NCBI RefSeq assembly: GCF_023091745.1
Contig: NC_068930.1
Location: forward strand, 11,244,262-11,308,261
DNA: 64,000 bases
Source: Budorcas taxicolor
Lineage: Eukaryota > Chordata > Mammalia > Artiodactyla > Bovidae
Direction of reading: 5' to 3'
This document shows, piece after piece, positions 12,436 through 23,567 of the stretch. The first letter of the stretch is position 1. Every line of letters begins with the position of its first letter. Under the pieces are notes generated by a model. The model worked only from the letters and a program-made list of their open reading frames with translations. It ran no database searches and had not been told where the DNA came from. A program made the position numbers and the translations under genes.

Positions 12436-13133
12436 CTGGGACCTAATGACGACCTGGTCCCTAGAAAACTTGAATCGGCTTTGTGACAGACCACAAAACT
12501 GAGATATAGTATCTCATGTACATGTGTATGCATGTATGTGTATATTTTGCATAGGAAATATTCTGGAAGATAAACATCACAATATTTAAAATGGACATTT
12601 CAGTGTACTAGATTTTTAGGAACTTTTTTTTTGTGTGGAGGAAATGGTATTGACATTATTTTCTACAGTGAACAGTGACTACTTGTGTAATTAAGGACAA
12701 TTCTATAGTTCTAAGACTGGGTATCTATAAGAGAAGATAATATCCCAGTTAATTCTAATTAATTGATTCCTATTTCTTTTTTTCTTTATAGACTGACGGA
12801 CTATTTGGGCTATAAGGGGCCTTAAAGAAAGTTCACCTGGTCTAATTCCATCAATGCAATTGTGTGGAAATCAAGTCTTCAGGAGACAATCTGAATTGCT
12901 TGTGTTCACAGAGCTAACCTGGGGCAAAGCTGGAGGCTAGACTCCAAGAACATTCTTGACTGTTTTTTTTTTTTTTTTTAACTCTATACTCTTCCAATGC
13001 TAATTTGATTTTATTTACTTCATTTTATATTTTAGAATTATTCATACTAGCTAATGATTAACTGCTAAAGCACTATGTCAATATGTCTAGAGGTCCAGAA
13101 CAGTTTTTAGCTTTGCTCAAGGGAGGCTATGGG
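12436..13133. other. Unique AT-rich sequence
   Basis: Contains a T18 run near 12962-12979. No element or gene recognised. Confidence 0.45.
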
Positions 13134-13345
13134 GCTTCCCTGGTGGCTCACTGGTAAAGAACCTGCCTGCCAGTGAGGAGAAGCAGGAGGTGTGGGTTCA
13201 GTCCCCGGGTCTGGGAGATCCCTTGGAGAAGGGCATGACAACCCACTCCTATATTCTTGCCAGAAAAATCCCATGGACATAGGAGGCCGGTGGGTTTCAG
13301 TCTGCAGGGTCACAAAGAGTCGGACACAACTGAAGCGACTGAACA
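13134..13345 (+). mobile_element. Bov-tA SINE
   Basis: Begins 'ggggcttccctggtggctca'. The tRNA head carries a small insertion ('gaggagaagcagg') before the B-box-like 'gttcagtccc'. The BovA body follows. Confidence 0.88.
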
Positions 13346-13602
13346 CATATCCGCACACAAGTGAAGATGCATATTCCATCAGATTTGATAAGTGCTCATT
13401 TAAAATGTTGGGTGCAAGAGTTACAAAAAGACCACAAAGGAAGAATCGGAAGACAGACCCCTGCACATTTGCTGCTGGTGTTGCTTTTTCTTTTCTTTGC
13501 CTAATTTGCTTTCTAATTTTCCAGTATTTCCATATTCTTTCTTACCTGACATTAATTTTTTTAATGTTTCTATTGTCCATTTAGGGCATTTTAGACCACA
13601 GA

Positions 13603-13859
13603 CAACTTCCCTGGTGGCTCAGATGGTAAAGCGTCTGCCTGCAGTGTGGGAGACGTGGGTTTGATCTGCCTACAGTGTGGGAGACCTGGGTTCGATCCCT
13701 GGGTCAGGAAGATCCTCTGGAGAAGGAAATGGCAACCCACTCCAGTACTCTTGCCTGGAAAATCTCATGGATGGAGGAGCGTAGTATGCTACAGTCCATG
13801 GAGTTGCAAAGAGTTGGACACGACTGAGTGAGTTCACTTCACTTCACTCCACTTCATTA
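13603..13859 (+). mobile_element. Bov-tA SINE with duplicated B box and 27-bp target duplication
   Basis: A 31-bp segment of the tRNA head is tandemly repeated (13635-13665 and 13666-13696), so the B-box region occurs twice. The second copy ('gttcgatccc') is the canonical one. The flanking direct repeats at 13576-13602 and 13860-13886 are 27 bp and identical by eye. The tail is a cacttc-type repeat. Confidence 0.93.
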
Positions 13860-14045
13860 TCCATTTAGGGCATTTTAGACCACAGAGAACTGTCTTCAAG
13901 TTTCGAGCTCTTTACAATTTAATGGGAATGGGTTGGGCTAAAATATCTATTTTCTGGGAGGACAGACATGTGAATAGGGAAACTGTAATTTCACCACGGA
14001 CATCACTAGATACATGAAGCCATCAAACTGTTTAAAGACTTGATT

Positions 14046-14273
14046 TTGGTCACCTGATGCGAACGGCCATCTCATTGGAAAAATCCCTGATGCTGGGAAA
14101 GACTGAGGGCAGAAAGAGAAGAGGGTGTCAGAGGATGAGATGGCTGGTTGTCATGACTGATGCAATGGACTTGAACTTGGGTAAACTTCAGGAGATGGTG
14201 AGGGACAGGGAGGCCTGGCATACTGCAGTCTATGGAGTCGCTAAGAGTTGGACATGACGGGGTAACTGAACAA
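14046..14273 (+). mobile_element. BovB 3' fragment
   Basis: The BovB tail starts at 'ttggtcacctgatgcgaac' and ends 'ggggtaactgaacaata'. It is 5' truncated, and 'gatttt' on both sides may be a short target duplication. Confidence 0.85.
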
Positions 14274-14693
14274 TAGAGATTTTAGAAACTGGAGAAACAC
14301 TAATACTGAATTCTGGATTATGCACACTTACTAAGTATTTGGAAAACTGATGTCTAAACTGGCTCTATTTTTATGCAAACTGTAAGAGTGACGTTGAGTT
14401 TACTGCATTTACTGCACCTCCATTTGACCAGCAGTGTCCTGGAAATGTAAGTCCCTCCTCTTAATGAGTAGGTTAGCTGGCTTGTGAGAAGGCAGGCCAC
14501 TGACCATGTTGACTTTAGTTCAGTTCACCTATGGCTTTGGAGGAACGCTGACCTTAGATGAGCAGGGGGGGTTCAGGGACTGTCTGAACTTTTCACAACA
14601 TGGTGCATGCGCTTTTCCTGGTAAGGTGACGGGTTATAATTGGATGAGCAGTGGTCGCCACCTCTTTTCTCTCTCTCTATATATATGTATATA

Positions 14694-14745
14694 TGGGGTC
14701 GCGCAGAGTCGGACACTACTGAAGCAACTTAGCAGCAGCAGCAGC
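14694..14745 (+). mobile_element. Bov-A2 terminal fragment
   Basis: Only the last ~50 bp of Bov-A2 is present ('ggggtcgcgcagagtcggac' to the 'agcagcagcagcag' tail), following a CT/TA-rich run at 14665-14693. Confidence 0.75.
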
Positions 14746-14846
14746 ATAGTTAAAAAATAAATATGTAATACATAATAAATGTACTATAATAGAAATAACA
14801 TATCAATAATAAAAAGCAATTAGAATAAGTATGTATTTTATACATA

Positions 14847-15069
14847 AATATATATGTATAGTATTAGTTGTTCAATCGTTTCCAACTCTTTGTGATCCCA
14901 TGGACTGTAGTCTGCCAGGCTCCTCTGTCCATGGAATTCTCCAGGCAAGAATACTGGAGTGGGTAGCAATTCCCTTCTCCAGGGAATCTTCCCAACCCAG
15001 GGATCAAACTCAGGTCTCCTGCACTGGAGGCAGATTCTTTACCATCTGAGACACTAGGGAAGCCCATAA
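14847..15069 (-). mobile_element. Bov-tA SINE with 23-bp imperfect target duplication
   Basis: Antisense Bov-tA whose AT-rich tail is on the left. Flanks at 14824-14846 and 15070-15092 match over 23 bp with one mismatch, an unusually long duplication. Confidence 0.88.
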
Positions 15070-15098
15070 AATAAGTGTGTATTTTATACATACACATA

Positions 15099-15160
<62 letters not shown>
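15099..15160. repeat. Compound (TG)n(TA)n microsatellite
   Basis: About 12 TG units (15099-15122) pass directly into about 19 TA units (15123-15160). It encodes the artefactual Tyr-Ile and Thr-His runs in the minus-strand frames. Probably polymorphic. Confidence 0.97.
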
Positions 15161-15164
<4 letters not shown>

Positions 15165-16164
15165 GAGAGAAAGAGACAAAGATGGAAACCATTTTTCTCA
15201 GTACAGAGAGAGCTACTTTTTATGTATAGCAATTTTCTGAAAAATTAGCGTAATGTAATATAAAAAGAGGAAAATACTCTATAAAAGCCTTCCTTTCTTG
15301 TACTTATGGTTGGAAACAATGCTAGTTAGATTTTTTTTATTAAAAAAATAAATGTTGGGTTTTTTTTGAGAAATAAGTAGAAACTCGGCCAGATCCTTAG
15401 GTTTGAAAGCTCCGCATGGCACCTCCTCCCCCCCCACTATTGTTAGTCATCCTGTGCCTGACTGTACGTTATCACCTTCAAGAGAACAGCTGGGTCACTG
15501 TGAAAGGGTGTTAATCTCCCAGTATCTTCCCTAACACCTTATTGACAGCTTGAGTCAGAGTGGCCTACTTTGGCTTTGGTGAATCCGACTTGACAAAATT
15601 CCCTCTCAACTTTATATTCATTTTAAAAATGTGGTTTCTGCAATTTCCTGAGCAAGATCTGCAATGATCCCCATTCTGAATGACCTAGCAGAGCTGTGCG
15701 GTGACTTTCCCATCCCTGGGAAGCTTTCTGTACTGCTGCAAATTTCTACCTGCATAAATCTGCAAAGCCTGGCAGATTTAAGCAGCAAGAAACAAATATA
15801 CATCTAATGGATTATAGACAGCCCTCTACATTGTGCTGAAAAATTGAGTTCACTGCCATGGAAGATTTCAGTGTCATTTACTGAGTTTTTTAGATGGAGT
15901 GGAATGAACGCAGTTAGCTTTAGATTCTCCATTGTTCTCCTTCCTGCCTTTAGCCTTCCCTGGGATTAGGCCTGCCCTGGGATCAGAACCATCAGATCCA
16001 TCAGCAAATTTGCCCATTTGATGACAAATTGGTATAAAGAACTATGCTGGGTATAGGAGGAAGTGTGCGTGCGCATCACAGGGCCTTGCCCGAAAGAATC
16101 ACCTGAAGGGGAGACAGCTGTCTGAGAACTAGACCATGAGTCAGTGGGTGAATAGCTAAGATGC
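15161..16164. other. Unique sequence
   Basis: No repeat family or coding exon recognised. A C-rich run lies at about 15425-15437. Confidence 0.45.
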
Positions 16165-16176
16165 AAGGCCAAGGGA

Positions 16177-16266
16177 GCTGGTGATGGACAGGGAAGCCTG
16201 GCGTGCTGCAGTCCATGGGCTTGCAAAGAGTTGGACACAACTGAGCAACTGGACTGAACTGAACTG
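16177..16266 (+). mobile_element. 90-bp BovB tail insertion with target duplication
   Basis: Only the terminal ~90 bp of BovB ('gctggtgatggacaggg' to 'ggactgaactgaactg') is present. Perfect 12-bp direct repeats 'aaggccaaggga' at 16165-16176 and 16267-16278 show that this tiny piece was inserted on its own. Confidence 0.92.
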
Positions 16267-16278
16267 AAGGCCAAGGGA

Positions 16279-16924
16279 CTTGGTTGGACTCCTCAAGAGA
16301 AGTATGTGATAAGGGAATGTCTGATAAGAGAAACACATCTGAACCTGGCTTTCAGAGGCCAACCATGGATGAGAGCATTTTAGCAGAGGATAAAGATTTA
16401 GAATGCAAACTTTAATCTGTGCTAGGGCAAGTTGGTAGGTGATAGTGCAACTACCCTGGCACTGGATGGGCTCCCAGGTTGTGAGATTTTAGTGCTGAAA
16501 CCAAGTCCCAGAGAAGCTGGCACATGTGGTTCACCCTTGAAAAAGCTAGAGTGCAAAGGCAGGTTATGGCCACACCAGGGAGTCGTGGTACCACTTCAGA
16601 GGCAGATGCTGTTGGTTTGAATAGAGGGGAGGGGGAAAGCCCCAAATGAAGCTTGCAATCTAGCAGATAAAATAAGGCTAATAGGCCGAGAACTATTTTA
16701 GCATTAGAAAGGAGCACTCGAGATAGAGCAAGTTAGTGTTAATTTGTGCTTTGCACACAGTTAGAGCCTGGGCCAGGTGCTAATTGAGTAGCTAGAATGA
16801 ATTACAGCAGAAGGGATGCTGAATAGCTAAGAGGATCTACAGAGTATATCCTTGGCCTTGAAGCAGGGGAAAGACAGAAGGCGGCATAAGAAGAGAGAGC
16901 TTGAGTTTGGGCTGTGGGTTGAGG
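16279..16924. other. Unique sequence
   Basis: The short opposing frames at 16432-16717 show no recognisable domain. Nothing else seen. Confidence 0.45.
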
Positions 16925-17135
16925 GAATCTCCCTGGTGGTTCAGATTGTTAAGAATCCACTGGCAATGTAGGAGACCCAGGTTCGATCCCTGGGTCGGGA
17001 AGATCCCCTGGAGAAGGAAATGGCAACCCACTCCAGTATTCTTACCTGGAGAGTCCATGGACAGAAGAGCCTGGTTGGCTACAGTCCATGGGCTTGCAAA
17101 GAGTTGGACACTACTAAGTGACTAAACTCACACAC
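16925..17135 (+). mobile_element. Bov-tA SINE
   Basis: Head 'tccctggtggttcagattg', canonical B box 'ggttcgatccc', full BovA body, end 'gtgactaaactcacacac'. Confidence 0.9.
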
Positions 17136-17542
17136 TAGTGCAGGTAGAATTACCCACTACCCACTATTAGAAGAAAAAAAAAAATTCATGCTAAATAATT
17201 ATGGGGAAATATCACACAGGGCCTAGAAGTTCAGATGGAAACTTGAAGCATTAAGAGGCCAGTGTTTCCAGACCGATGTTGCCCAGGTGAATGGACCCGC
17301 AAGGGTACTCAGTTTGTGAAACATTGCATGATGCCACCTCTTCATGGGAATTCGCAGTTAGCAGCAACACACTCCAGGCTTGGAGAAGTCTTACAATAAT
17401 GAAACTGAACAACCCATTGTTTCCAACACAAAAGGTCACAGACTCCCCTCTGTTTGAAGAGGGGTGGGGGTCAAGGCAGGAAGGCAGAGGATTTGTTAAT
17501 ATTTTATAGAAGAAGGATTCTTTGGAGAGCATTTTGCAATCA
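17136..17542. other. Unique sequence
   Basis: Nothing recognised apart from an A11-like run near 17174. Confidence 0.45.
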
Positions 17543-17551
17543 TTTACTACA

Positions 17552-17767
17552 TGAGCTTCCCTAGTGGCTCAGATGGTAAAGCGTCTGTCTGCAATGCAGA
17601 GACCCGGGTTTGATCCCTGGGTTGGGAAGATCTCCTGAAGAAGGAAATGGCAGTCCACTCCAGTACTCTTGCCTGGAAAATCCCATGGACCGCAGAGCCT
17701 CGTAGGTTACCGTCCATGGGGTCGCAAAGAGTTGGACACAACTGAGCAACTTCACTTTCACTTTCAC
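17552..17767 (+). mobile_element. Bov-tA SINE with target duplication
   Basis: Full-length, with head 'cttccctagtggctcagatg', a B-box-like 'gtttgatccc' and a tail of ttcac repeats. Direct repeats 'tttactaca' lie at 17543-17551 and 17768-17776. Confidence 0.92.
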
Positions 17768-17899
17768 TTTACTACAAACATGAGTGAGGTGTGACCTCTT
17801 TTTAAGGCCAAAGTGACATTAGGAATGTATTTGAGGAATCTTGCCTTAACAGTGATTGCAAAAAAGATTAAAAGAGGTACCATGGGCTGCACAAGAGCT

Positions 17900-18030
17900 A
17901 GAGAGGGAGACACAGACCTGAGTTCCAGTTTGCTGCTCACCCTCTGGTAAGCCTCCCAGGTTTGCATGTTTTGATTAAAATTTGGCTTTAAAGATCTCAG
18001 CACAAAGCCTAGCACATGGTAGGTACTCCC
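17900..18030 (+). mobile_element. Possible MIR fragment
   Basis: 'agacctgagttccagtttgc' and 'aaagcctagcacatggtagg' follow the order of MIR motifs but are diverged. Confidence 0.4.
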
Positions 18031-18965
18031 TCTATGGAAACTTGTCATTATCTTCCCTTTGTGGTAATAAATTGGGGCACCATGGGCCAAATCATCAAAA
18101 TTGGCTCACCCCTGGGCTTTGTCGACTTTCCCAGAGGCGCCCCCACTTTCTTCTTCAGAAAAATGCATCAAGTTCACAGTCACAGTGCCATCTTTCCTTC
18201 TCCGCTGAATGGACTTTCGAGGACTAAGCTAGCTCCCCGCAGAGGCAGAGCCCAGCAACTTGTGGTCCATAGCCTGTCAGATGATAGAGCTGCCGTCTCA
18301 GTGGGGGTCCAGCACACACCCCCCGGGAAAGAAGAGTTTGGATGCATGTAACACGGAAGACACTCAGGAGGTAGGGGAAGTGCTGTGTGTGGCTGGGCCT
18401 GTGTGGGGAGGGGGGTAATCAACAGCAGAAGGCTGGCACAAGTCTTCGGCTGGAACATCCACCAACATCCCTCAGGTGTTACACAGCATCCTCCTGGACA
18501 AAGGCACTTGCTTTCATTCTTAATTTTAGAATCAAAGAATGTTCTTAATTTTGGAATAGAAGCACAGTAGTGAAATGTGGTTGGCTAAAACCCAAGCAAG
18601 GAGTGAGGGGAAGCAGACAGGACCCATCTGCCCTTGTTCATCCAAACAATCCGTTTCACTGTGCAGTCAGGGAGAAGCCAAGCCACGTGGTGGCCAGCCT
18701 TGTACACTGACTGGCCTACTGAATCATGGTGCATCTCCCAGACCCTGCAAAGTGTCTGTAAGCACAGTTCCTTGCGGGCAGCCACACAATGGTGCAAAGG
18801 GAGGATCTAAGAGGCAGGAAGGGGTAGGGGGATTTGGGGAGCAGAGCAGAGCTGAAACTCTTTTCTGTTCTCTTCTTGAGATGTTTTATGAAGCCTGCTG
18901 TCATAGTAGAGTGAGTTGATCATTCAAATAGATAATTTTGAGACTAAAAGGATGCTATGTACTAG
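18031..18965. other. Unique sequence
   Basis: Frames of 60-114 codons on both strands have no recognisable domain. No repeat recognised. Confidence 0.45.
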
Positions 18966-19140
18966 TTGCTGCTGTTGCTGCTAAGTCACTTCAGTCGTGT
19001 CCGACTCTTTGCGACCCCATAGACGGCAGCCCACCAGGCTCCCCCATCCCTGGGATTCTCCAGGCAAGAACACTGGAGTGGGCTGCCATTTCCTTCTCCA
19101 GTGCATGAAAGTGAAAGTGAAAGTGAAGTCGCCCAGTCAC
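18966..19140 (-). mobile_element. Bov-A2 SINE, 5' truncated
   Basis: Antisense. The (CAG)n tail appears as 'tgctgctgttgctgctaag', followed by the last monomer and the linker 'gtgaaagtgaaagtgaag'; the first monomer is almost wholly missing. Confidence 0.85.
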
Positions 19141-19197
19141 CCAGGGACAATGAACTTACCCTGAGTGTCCCAGGCAAACCAGAGTATAGGGCTCCTG

Positions 19198-19580
19198 TTT
19201 TGGTCTGAATGCTGCTCCTCTTCAGGAAGAATCTGTAGAAGGCCTAATCCTCAGTGCCTCAGAATGTGACTGTACTTGCAGATGGGGCTTTCAGAGAGGT
19301 GGTGAAATTAAAATGAGGCCTATAGAGTGCGTTGAAACCCAATCTGACCGGCATCTTTATAAGAAGAGAGGCTCTGGACGCACACAGAGACACCAGAGAT
19401 CAGTGTGCACAGAGGAAGGGTCGTGTGAGGACACGGAAAGCAGGTTGCTGTCTGCAAGCCAAGGAGAGAGGCTGCAGAGAAACCAACACTGCCCAAGTCT
19501 TGAGCTCGGACTTTCAGCTACCAGAGCATTGAGGAACTTAATTTCTGCTGTTTAAGTGCCCCACCCTGGGACTATGGTTT
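19198..19580 (+). mobile_element. MLT1-type solo LTR (ERVL-MaLR)
   Basis: The order of motifs matches the MLT1 LTR family: 'ggtctgaatgctgctcc', 'atctttataagaagagaggc', 'gtcgtgtgaggacacgg', 'ctgtctgcaagccaagg', 'taatttctgctgtttaagtg'. This is an old, non-coding LTR with no internal retroviral genes beside it. Its 3' edge is cut by a Bov-tA. Confidence 0.8.
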
Positions 19581-19790
19581 GTTCCCTGGTGGCTCAGTTG
19601 ATAAAGAATCTGCCTGTGATGTAGGAGGCCAGGGTTAGGTCCGAGGTTCTGGAAGATCCCTTGGAGAAAGAAATGGCAACCCACTCCAATATTCTTGCCT
19701 GGGAAATGCCATGGACACAGGAGCCTGGTGGGTTACAGTCTGTGGGGTCCCAAGAGTTGGACATGACTTAGAGACTAAATCAGCACCAAA
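19581..19790 (+). mobile_element. Bov-tA SINE at the 3' edge of the MLT1 LTR
   Basis: Head 'gttccctggtggctcagttg'. The B box is decayed ('ggttaggtcc'), so internal promoter activity is unlikely. The BovA body is complete. Confidence 0.87.
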
Positions 19791-19906
19791 TCAGAGAGTA
19801 CAGCCACTGATTTTCTCCAACTTTCCTCATCTATAAAAATCGAGAGAATCATGGCTACCACTTGGGCTAAAATTACATAATATATATGAGGCTTAGTATC
19901 CTTTAC

Positions 19907-19934
19907 TGCTTGTATCCTACTTAGGATACAAGCA
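19907..19934. repeat. 28-nt palindrome (13-bp arms, 2-nt centre)
   Basis: Arms 'tgcttgtatccta' and 'taggatacaagca' are exact reverse complements separated by 'ct'. It sits just outside the left edge of the Tigger1 copy. Confidence 0.95.
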
Positions 19935-19935
19935 A

Positions 19936-20592
19936 TAAGGCATATTTGGTAATAAAATGAGTCACAACAATTTTTTTGATTTCCCAGTGCATATACAATT
20001 GGTTAACACTAAATTGTAGTCTATTAAGTATACAATAGCATTATATCTAAAAGACATTGGTGGTTTAGTCACTAAATCATGTCCAACTCTTGTGACACCA
20101 TGGACTGTTGCCTGCCAGGCTCCTCTCTCCATGGGATTCTCCAGGCAAGAATACTGGAGTGGGTTGCCATTTCCTTCTCCAGAGGATCTTCCTGACCCAG
20201 GGATCGAACCCAGCTCTCCTGCATTGTAGGCAGATTCTTTACCAATTGAGTTGTGAGGAAAACCCAAAAAAGCGATGTGTATATCTTAATTAATAGATGC
20301 AGTTTTGCTGAAAAATGCTATCATCTGAGCCTTCAGCAAGCCATAGAACATCCCAGATCACAAATCACAGACCACTCTAACAAACAAAAAGAATGCAAAT
20401 GTTTACATACTGTAAGAATTATTAAAATGTGACACAAATGCATGAAGCAAGCAAATGGTACCGAAAAATGGCACTGATAGCCTTGCTCAATGCAGGGTTG
20501 CCACAAATCCTCAATTTGTAAAAAGAACAAAACAAAAACACCATATCTGCAAAGCACAGTAAAGCAAAGCACAAGAAAATGAGATGTGCCTG
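19936..20592 (-). mobile_element. Tigger1-type DNA transposon, internally deleted
   Basis: On the plus strand, the reverse complement of the Tigger1 3' part ('gatttcccagtgcatataca', 'gtagtctattaagtatacaa', 'ctatcatctgagccttcagc') joins directly to its 5' part ('gggttgccacaaatcctcaa', ending 'gagatgtgcctg'). The transposase region is absent. A Bov-tA interrupts it. Non-autonomous and fossil. Confidence 0.82.
20060..20265 (-). mobile_element. Bov-tA SINE inside Tigger1
   Basis: Antisense Bov-tA with an intact B-box complement ('gggatcgaaccc'). The head end is diverged ('gttgtgaggaaaaccc'). It splits the Tigger1 copy and is therefore younger. Confidence 0.88.
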
Positions 20593-20889
20593 GACCTTGT
20601 TCTGTGCAGCAGTATAATGTGTACACACCTTGGCATAAGCCTACTAAGGCCACGTCCTAAAAGTTCTTGGCTTTACCAATTCTGGATGATGCACTGGGAT
20701 CTTAATTATAAAATCAGTAAATACCCATCAATCCTATATAGCCCTTGAAAATATTAGCCTGAAGGTTTTTTCAGATGGGAACTTTAGGATGAAAACAAAA
20801 TGATCAGTTGAGAATGATGAGACCTACACTCTGGAGTGTGAACTAGAGACCCAGTTTGTTATAATGCAGTTAACCTAAAGAGAATCCCA

Positions 20890-21103
20890 GGATTGCAGGT
20901 GGCTCAGATGGTGAAGAGTCTGCCTGCAGGGTGGGAGAGCCAGGTTCGATCCCTGGGTAGGGAAGATCCTCTGGAGAAGGGAATGCTTCCCACTCCTGTA
21001 TTCTTGCTTGGAGAATTCCATGGACAGAGGAGCCTGGCAGGCCATCGTCCACAGGGTCACAAAGAGTCAGACATGACTGGGTGGCTAACACATACACACA
21101 AAC
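20890..21103 (+). mobile_element. Bov-tA SINE with target duplication
   Basis: Head 'caggtggctcagatggtgaa', B box 'ggttcgatccc', BovA body, tail (ACA)n. Direct repeats 'agaatccca' lie at 20881-20889 and 21104-21112. Confidence 0.9.
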
Positions 21104-21112
21104 AGAATCCCA

Positions 21113-21417
21113 CATCCCTGAACATTTCGTGATGTGCAGCGGCATTCTGACGGGCAGGCTTTTCAGGTCAAGGCTGCATGGGGACAGACAGCACTGTCTC
21201 TGGTACTGTCAGCTCATCTGTATGACTCATTCCACAGCATTGGCCACATTCTGCAGACCCTGTTTTGGGGTCCTCCTGCAGTTCTTAACCTATCTGTGGG
21301 GGGTCCGTCCCTTCTTGTGTACTGCCTCTGTGGATGTTTTCAGGCCTCACTGGTCATGATTCTAAGTTTATTCTGTGATTAAGCTTGGCATCTGGTCCCA
21401 TCACTTAATTCCAAATA
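21113..21417. other. Unique sequence
   Basis: Two overlapping frames of 82-92 codons with no recognisable domain. Nothing supported. Confidence 0.45.
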
Positions 21418-22045
21418 GATGGAGGGAAAAGTGAAAGCAGTGACGGATTTTATTTTCTTGGGCTCTGAAATCACTGCGGAAGTGACTGCAGCCATGAAAT
21501 TAAAAGACACTTGCTTCATGGAAGAAAAGCTATGACCAACCTAGACAGCATATTAAAAAGCAGAGATGTCACCTGGCCAATGGTGATGGCAAAGGTATGG
21601 TTTTTCCAGTAGTCATGTATGGATCTGAGAGCTGGACCTTAAAGGAGGCTGAGCACTAAACAACTGATGCTTTTGAACGGTGGTGCTGGAGAAGACTCTT
21701 GAGAGTCCCTTGGACAGCAAGAGGATCAAACTGGTCAATCACAATCCTAAAGGATATCAAACCTGAATATTCATTGGGTGGACTGATGCTGAAGCTGAAA
21801 CTCCAATACTTTGGTCACCTGATACAAAGAGCCAACTCATCGGAAAAGACCCTGGTGTTGGGAAAGCTTGAAGACAAAAGGAGATGGTGTCAGCAGAGGA
21901 TGAGATGTTTAGAGAGCATCACTGATTCAATGGGCATGAATTTGAGCGAACTAGGAGATGGTGCAGGGCAGAGGAGCCTGGTATGCATGTTCATGGGGTC
22001 GCAAAGAGTTGGACAGAATTTAGGAAATGAACAACAATAAACAAA
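21418..22045 (+). mobile_element. BovB 3' fragment (~630 bp)
   Basis: Begins in the BovB ORF region downstream of the reverse transcriptase core ('ttattttcttgggctctgaa') and runs to the terminal 'gaacaacaataaac'. Stops and frameshifts break the ORF. Confidence 0.9.
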
Positions 22046-23084
22046 ACTTCCCAAGCAGATCTGTCTCTTTCACACACTCTGCCAGGGGCCTAGTCTAGTT
22101 AAAAGAGTAGATACAGGGAGTTTTCCCTGCTTTGGGGCTGGGCTCCATGCAACTTTGCCCTCTCATCTTGGGACTCTCGGTTTTGCCCCCTGAAGACCTG
22201 TGGCTCTTTTTACCCATACAGCACACACATCAGCAGAGCATCCTGGAATATGCAGAACATCACCCTCCTGGCTAGATGGACTCAAGCAGTTCTCTTGAAC
22301 CACTGCATCCCGGTGTCAGGAAGAAGCTCCTACTAACCGCTGTGCCCAAAGAATAGCAGGGCTGAGCACGTGATGGATTTTCCCTCCAGGGGTTTTACTG
22401 GCAATTACTCCAGGGTTATCACCGTTTACTCTCCTGCTCTGAGGAATAAAGGCCTTGCTTCTCTTGGTCAGATGCGTAAGGGGATCTGCAACATTCGCAA
22501 TAACAGGTGCCAGCATCAGGCAGTCACATGACCGACCAGTGCTTCTGGAACCCCAGCTCTCTGCTCAGGAGTCTTCAGGGGGCAGTGGGCCCAGCAAAGG
22601 GGCAGCAAGGACAAAGTTACGGCAAACTGAGGCTAGAAGACCTGACCCTGGGTTCAAGTTCCTCTTGCCCTGATTAGTTTTCCATCTCTGGGCTTCAGTT
22701 TTTCACACTGGCTGAATCTTTTCTGATTCTTTCCCACTAGAACATGCTGAGCTGTTCTGCATGGGCCGAAAGAGATGACCCTGCCCTACGAGAGTCTGAT
22801 TCCTATTAAGAGACAGGGCTTATTAAAACAGCCAATTCCATTCAGTCACTCAACGTACAGTCATCCAGGGCCTACTGTTAGTCACAAACTCACTCATTCA
22901 TTTATTCACTCATTTGTCCATTTGTACACCATCTTTTTATGGGATTCCAGGAAATGTTTCTAAGCACCTGAGATTGTCAAGGAACCAAGCAAGGCCTCTG
23001 CTTCCACAGGAAAGAGCAAGATACTACCATTCAGGAACAACAAAATAGGATGTGTTAGAGTTGACCAGAACTATGGAGAAATTA
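22046..23084. other. Unique sequence
   Basis: No gene. 'cattcatttattcactcatt' near 22893 hints at an old dispersed repeat but is too weak to call. Confidence 0.4.
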
Positions 23085-23550
23085 AAGCAATGTATATTTA
23101 AAATGGATAACCAACAAGAACCTGCTGTATAGCACAGAGAACTCTGATCAATATTTTATAGTAACCTAAATGGAAAAAGAGTTTGAAAAAGGATAGATAT
23201 GTATATATGGATAAGTGAATTTGCAGTACTCCTGAAACTACCACATTGTTAACCAACTATGCATGCTAAATTGCTTCACTTGTATCCAACTCTTTGTGGC
23301 CCGTGGACCTAGCCTGTCAGTCTCTTCTGCCCTTGGGATTTTTCAGGAAAGAATACTGGAGCGGGTTGCCATGCCCTCCTCTCCAGGGCATCTTCCTGAC
23401 CCAGGGATCAAACTCGCGTCTCTTATGTCTCTTGCATTGGCAAATGAGTTCTTTACCACTAGCGCCACCTGGGATCAACTATATTCCAACACAAAATAAA
23501 AATAAAAAAAAAAAAGCAAGGGGATAAGGTTTAAAAAAATAACAATAAAG
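23085..23550 (+). mobile_element. L1 3' UTR end, sense, split by a SINE
   Basis: 'ataaccaacaagaacctgct' and 'gtatagcacagagaactctg' are the sense strand of the artiodactyl L1 3' UTR. After the SINE the element ends 'aactatattccaacac' plus 'aaaataaaaataaaa'. Confidence 0.8.
23261..23475 (-). mobile_element. Bov-tA SINE nested in an L1 3' end
   Basis: Antisense Bov-tA. Direct repeats 'caactat' at 23254-23260 and 23476-23482 are its likely 7-bp target duplication within the L1. Confidence 0.85.
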
Positions 23551-23567
23551 CAAGGTAAGGAGGTAAG

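Noticed and set aside
14864..15232. Minus-strand frame with Tyr-Ile and Thr-His repeats
   Set aside because: Translation of the TG/TA microsatellite and a SINE.
19198..19580. A larger endogenous retrovirus around the MLT1 LTR
   Set aside because: No gag, pol or env-like sequence and no second LTR is visible nearby; it is a solo LTR.
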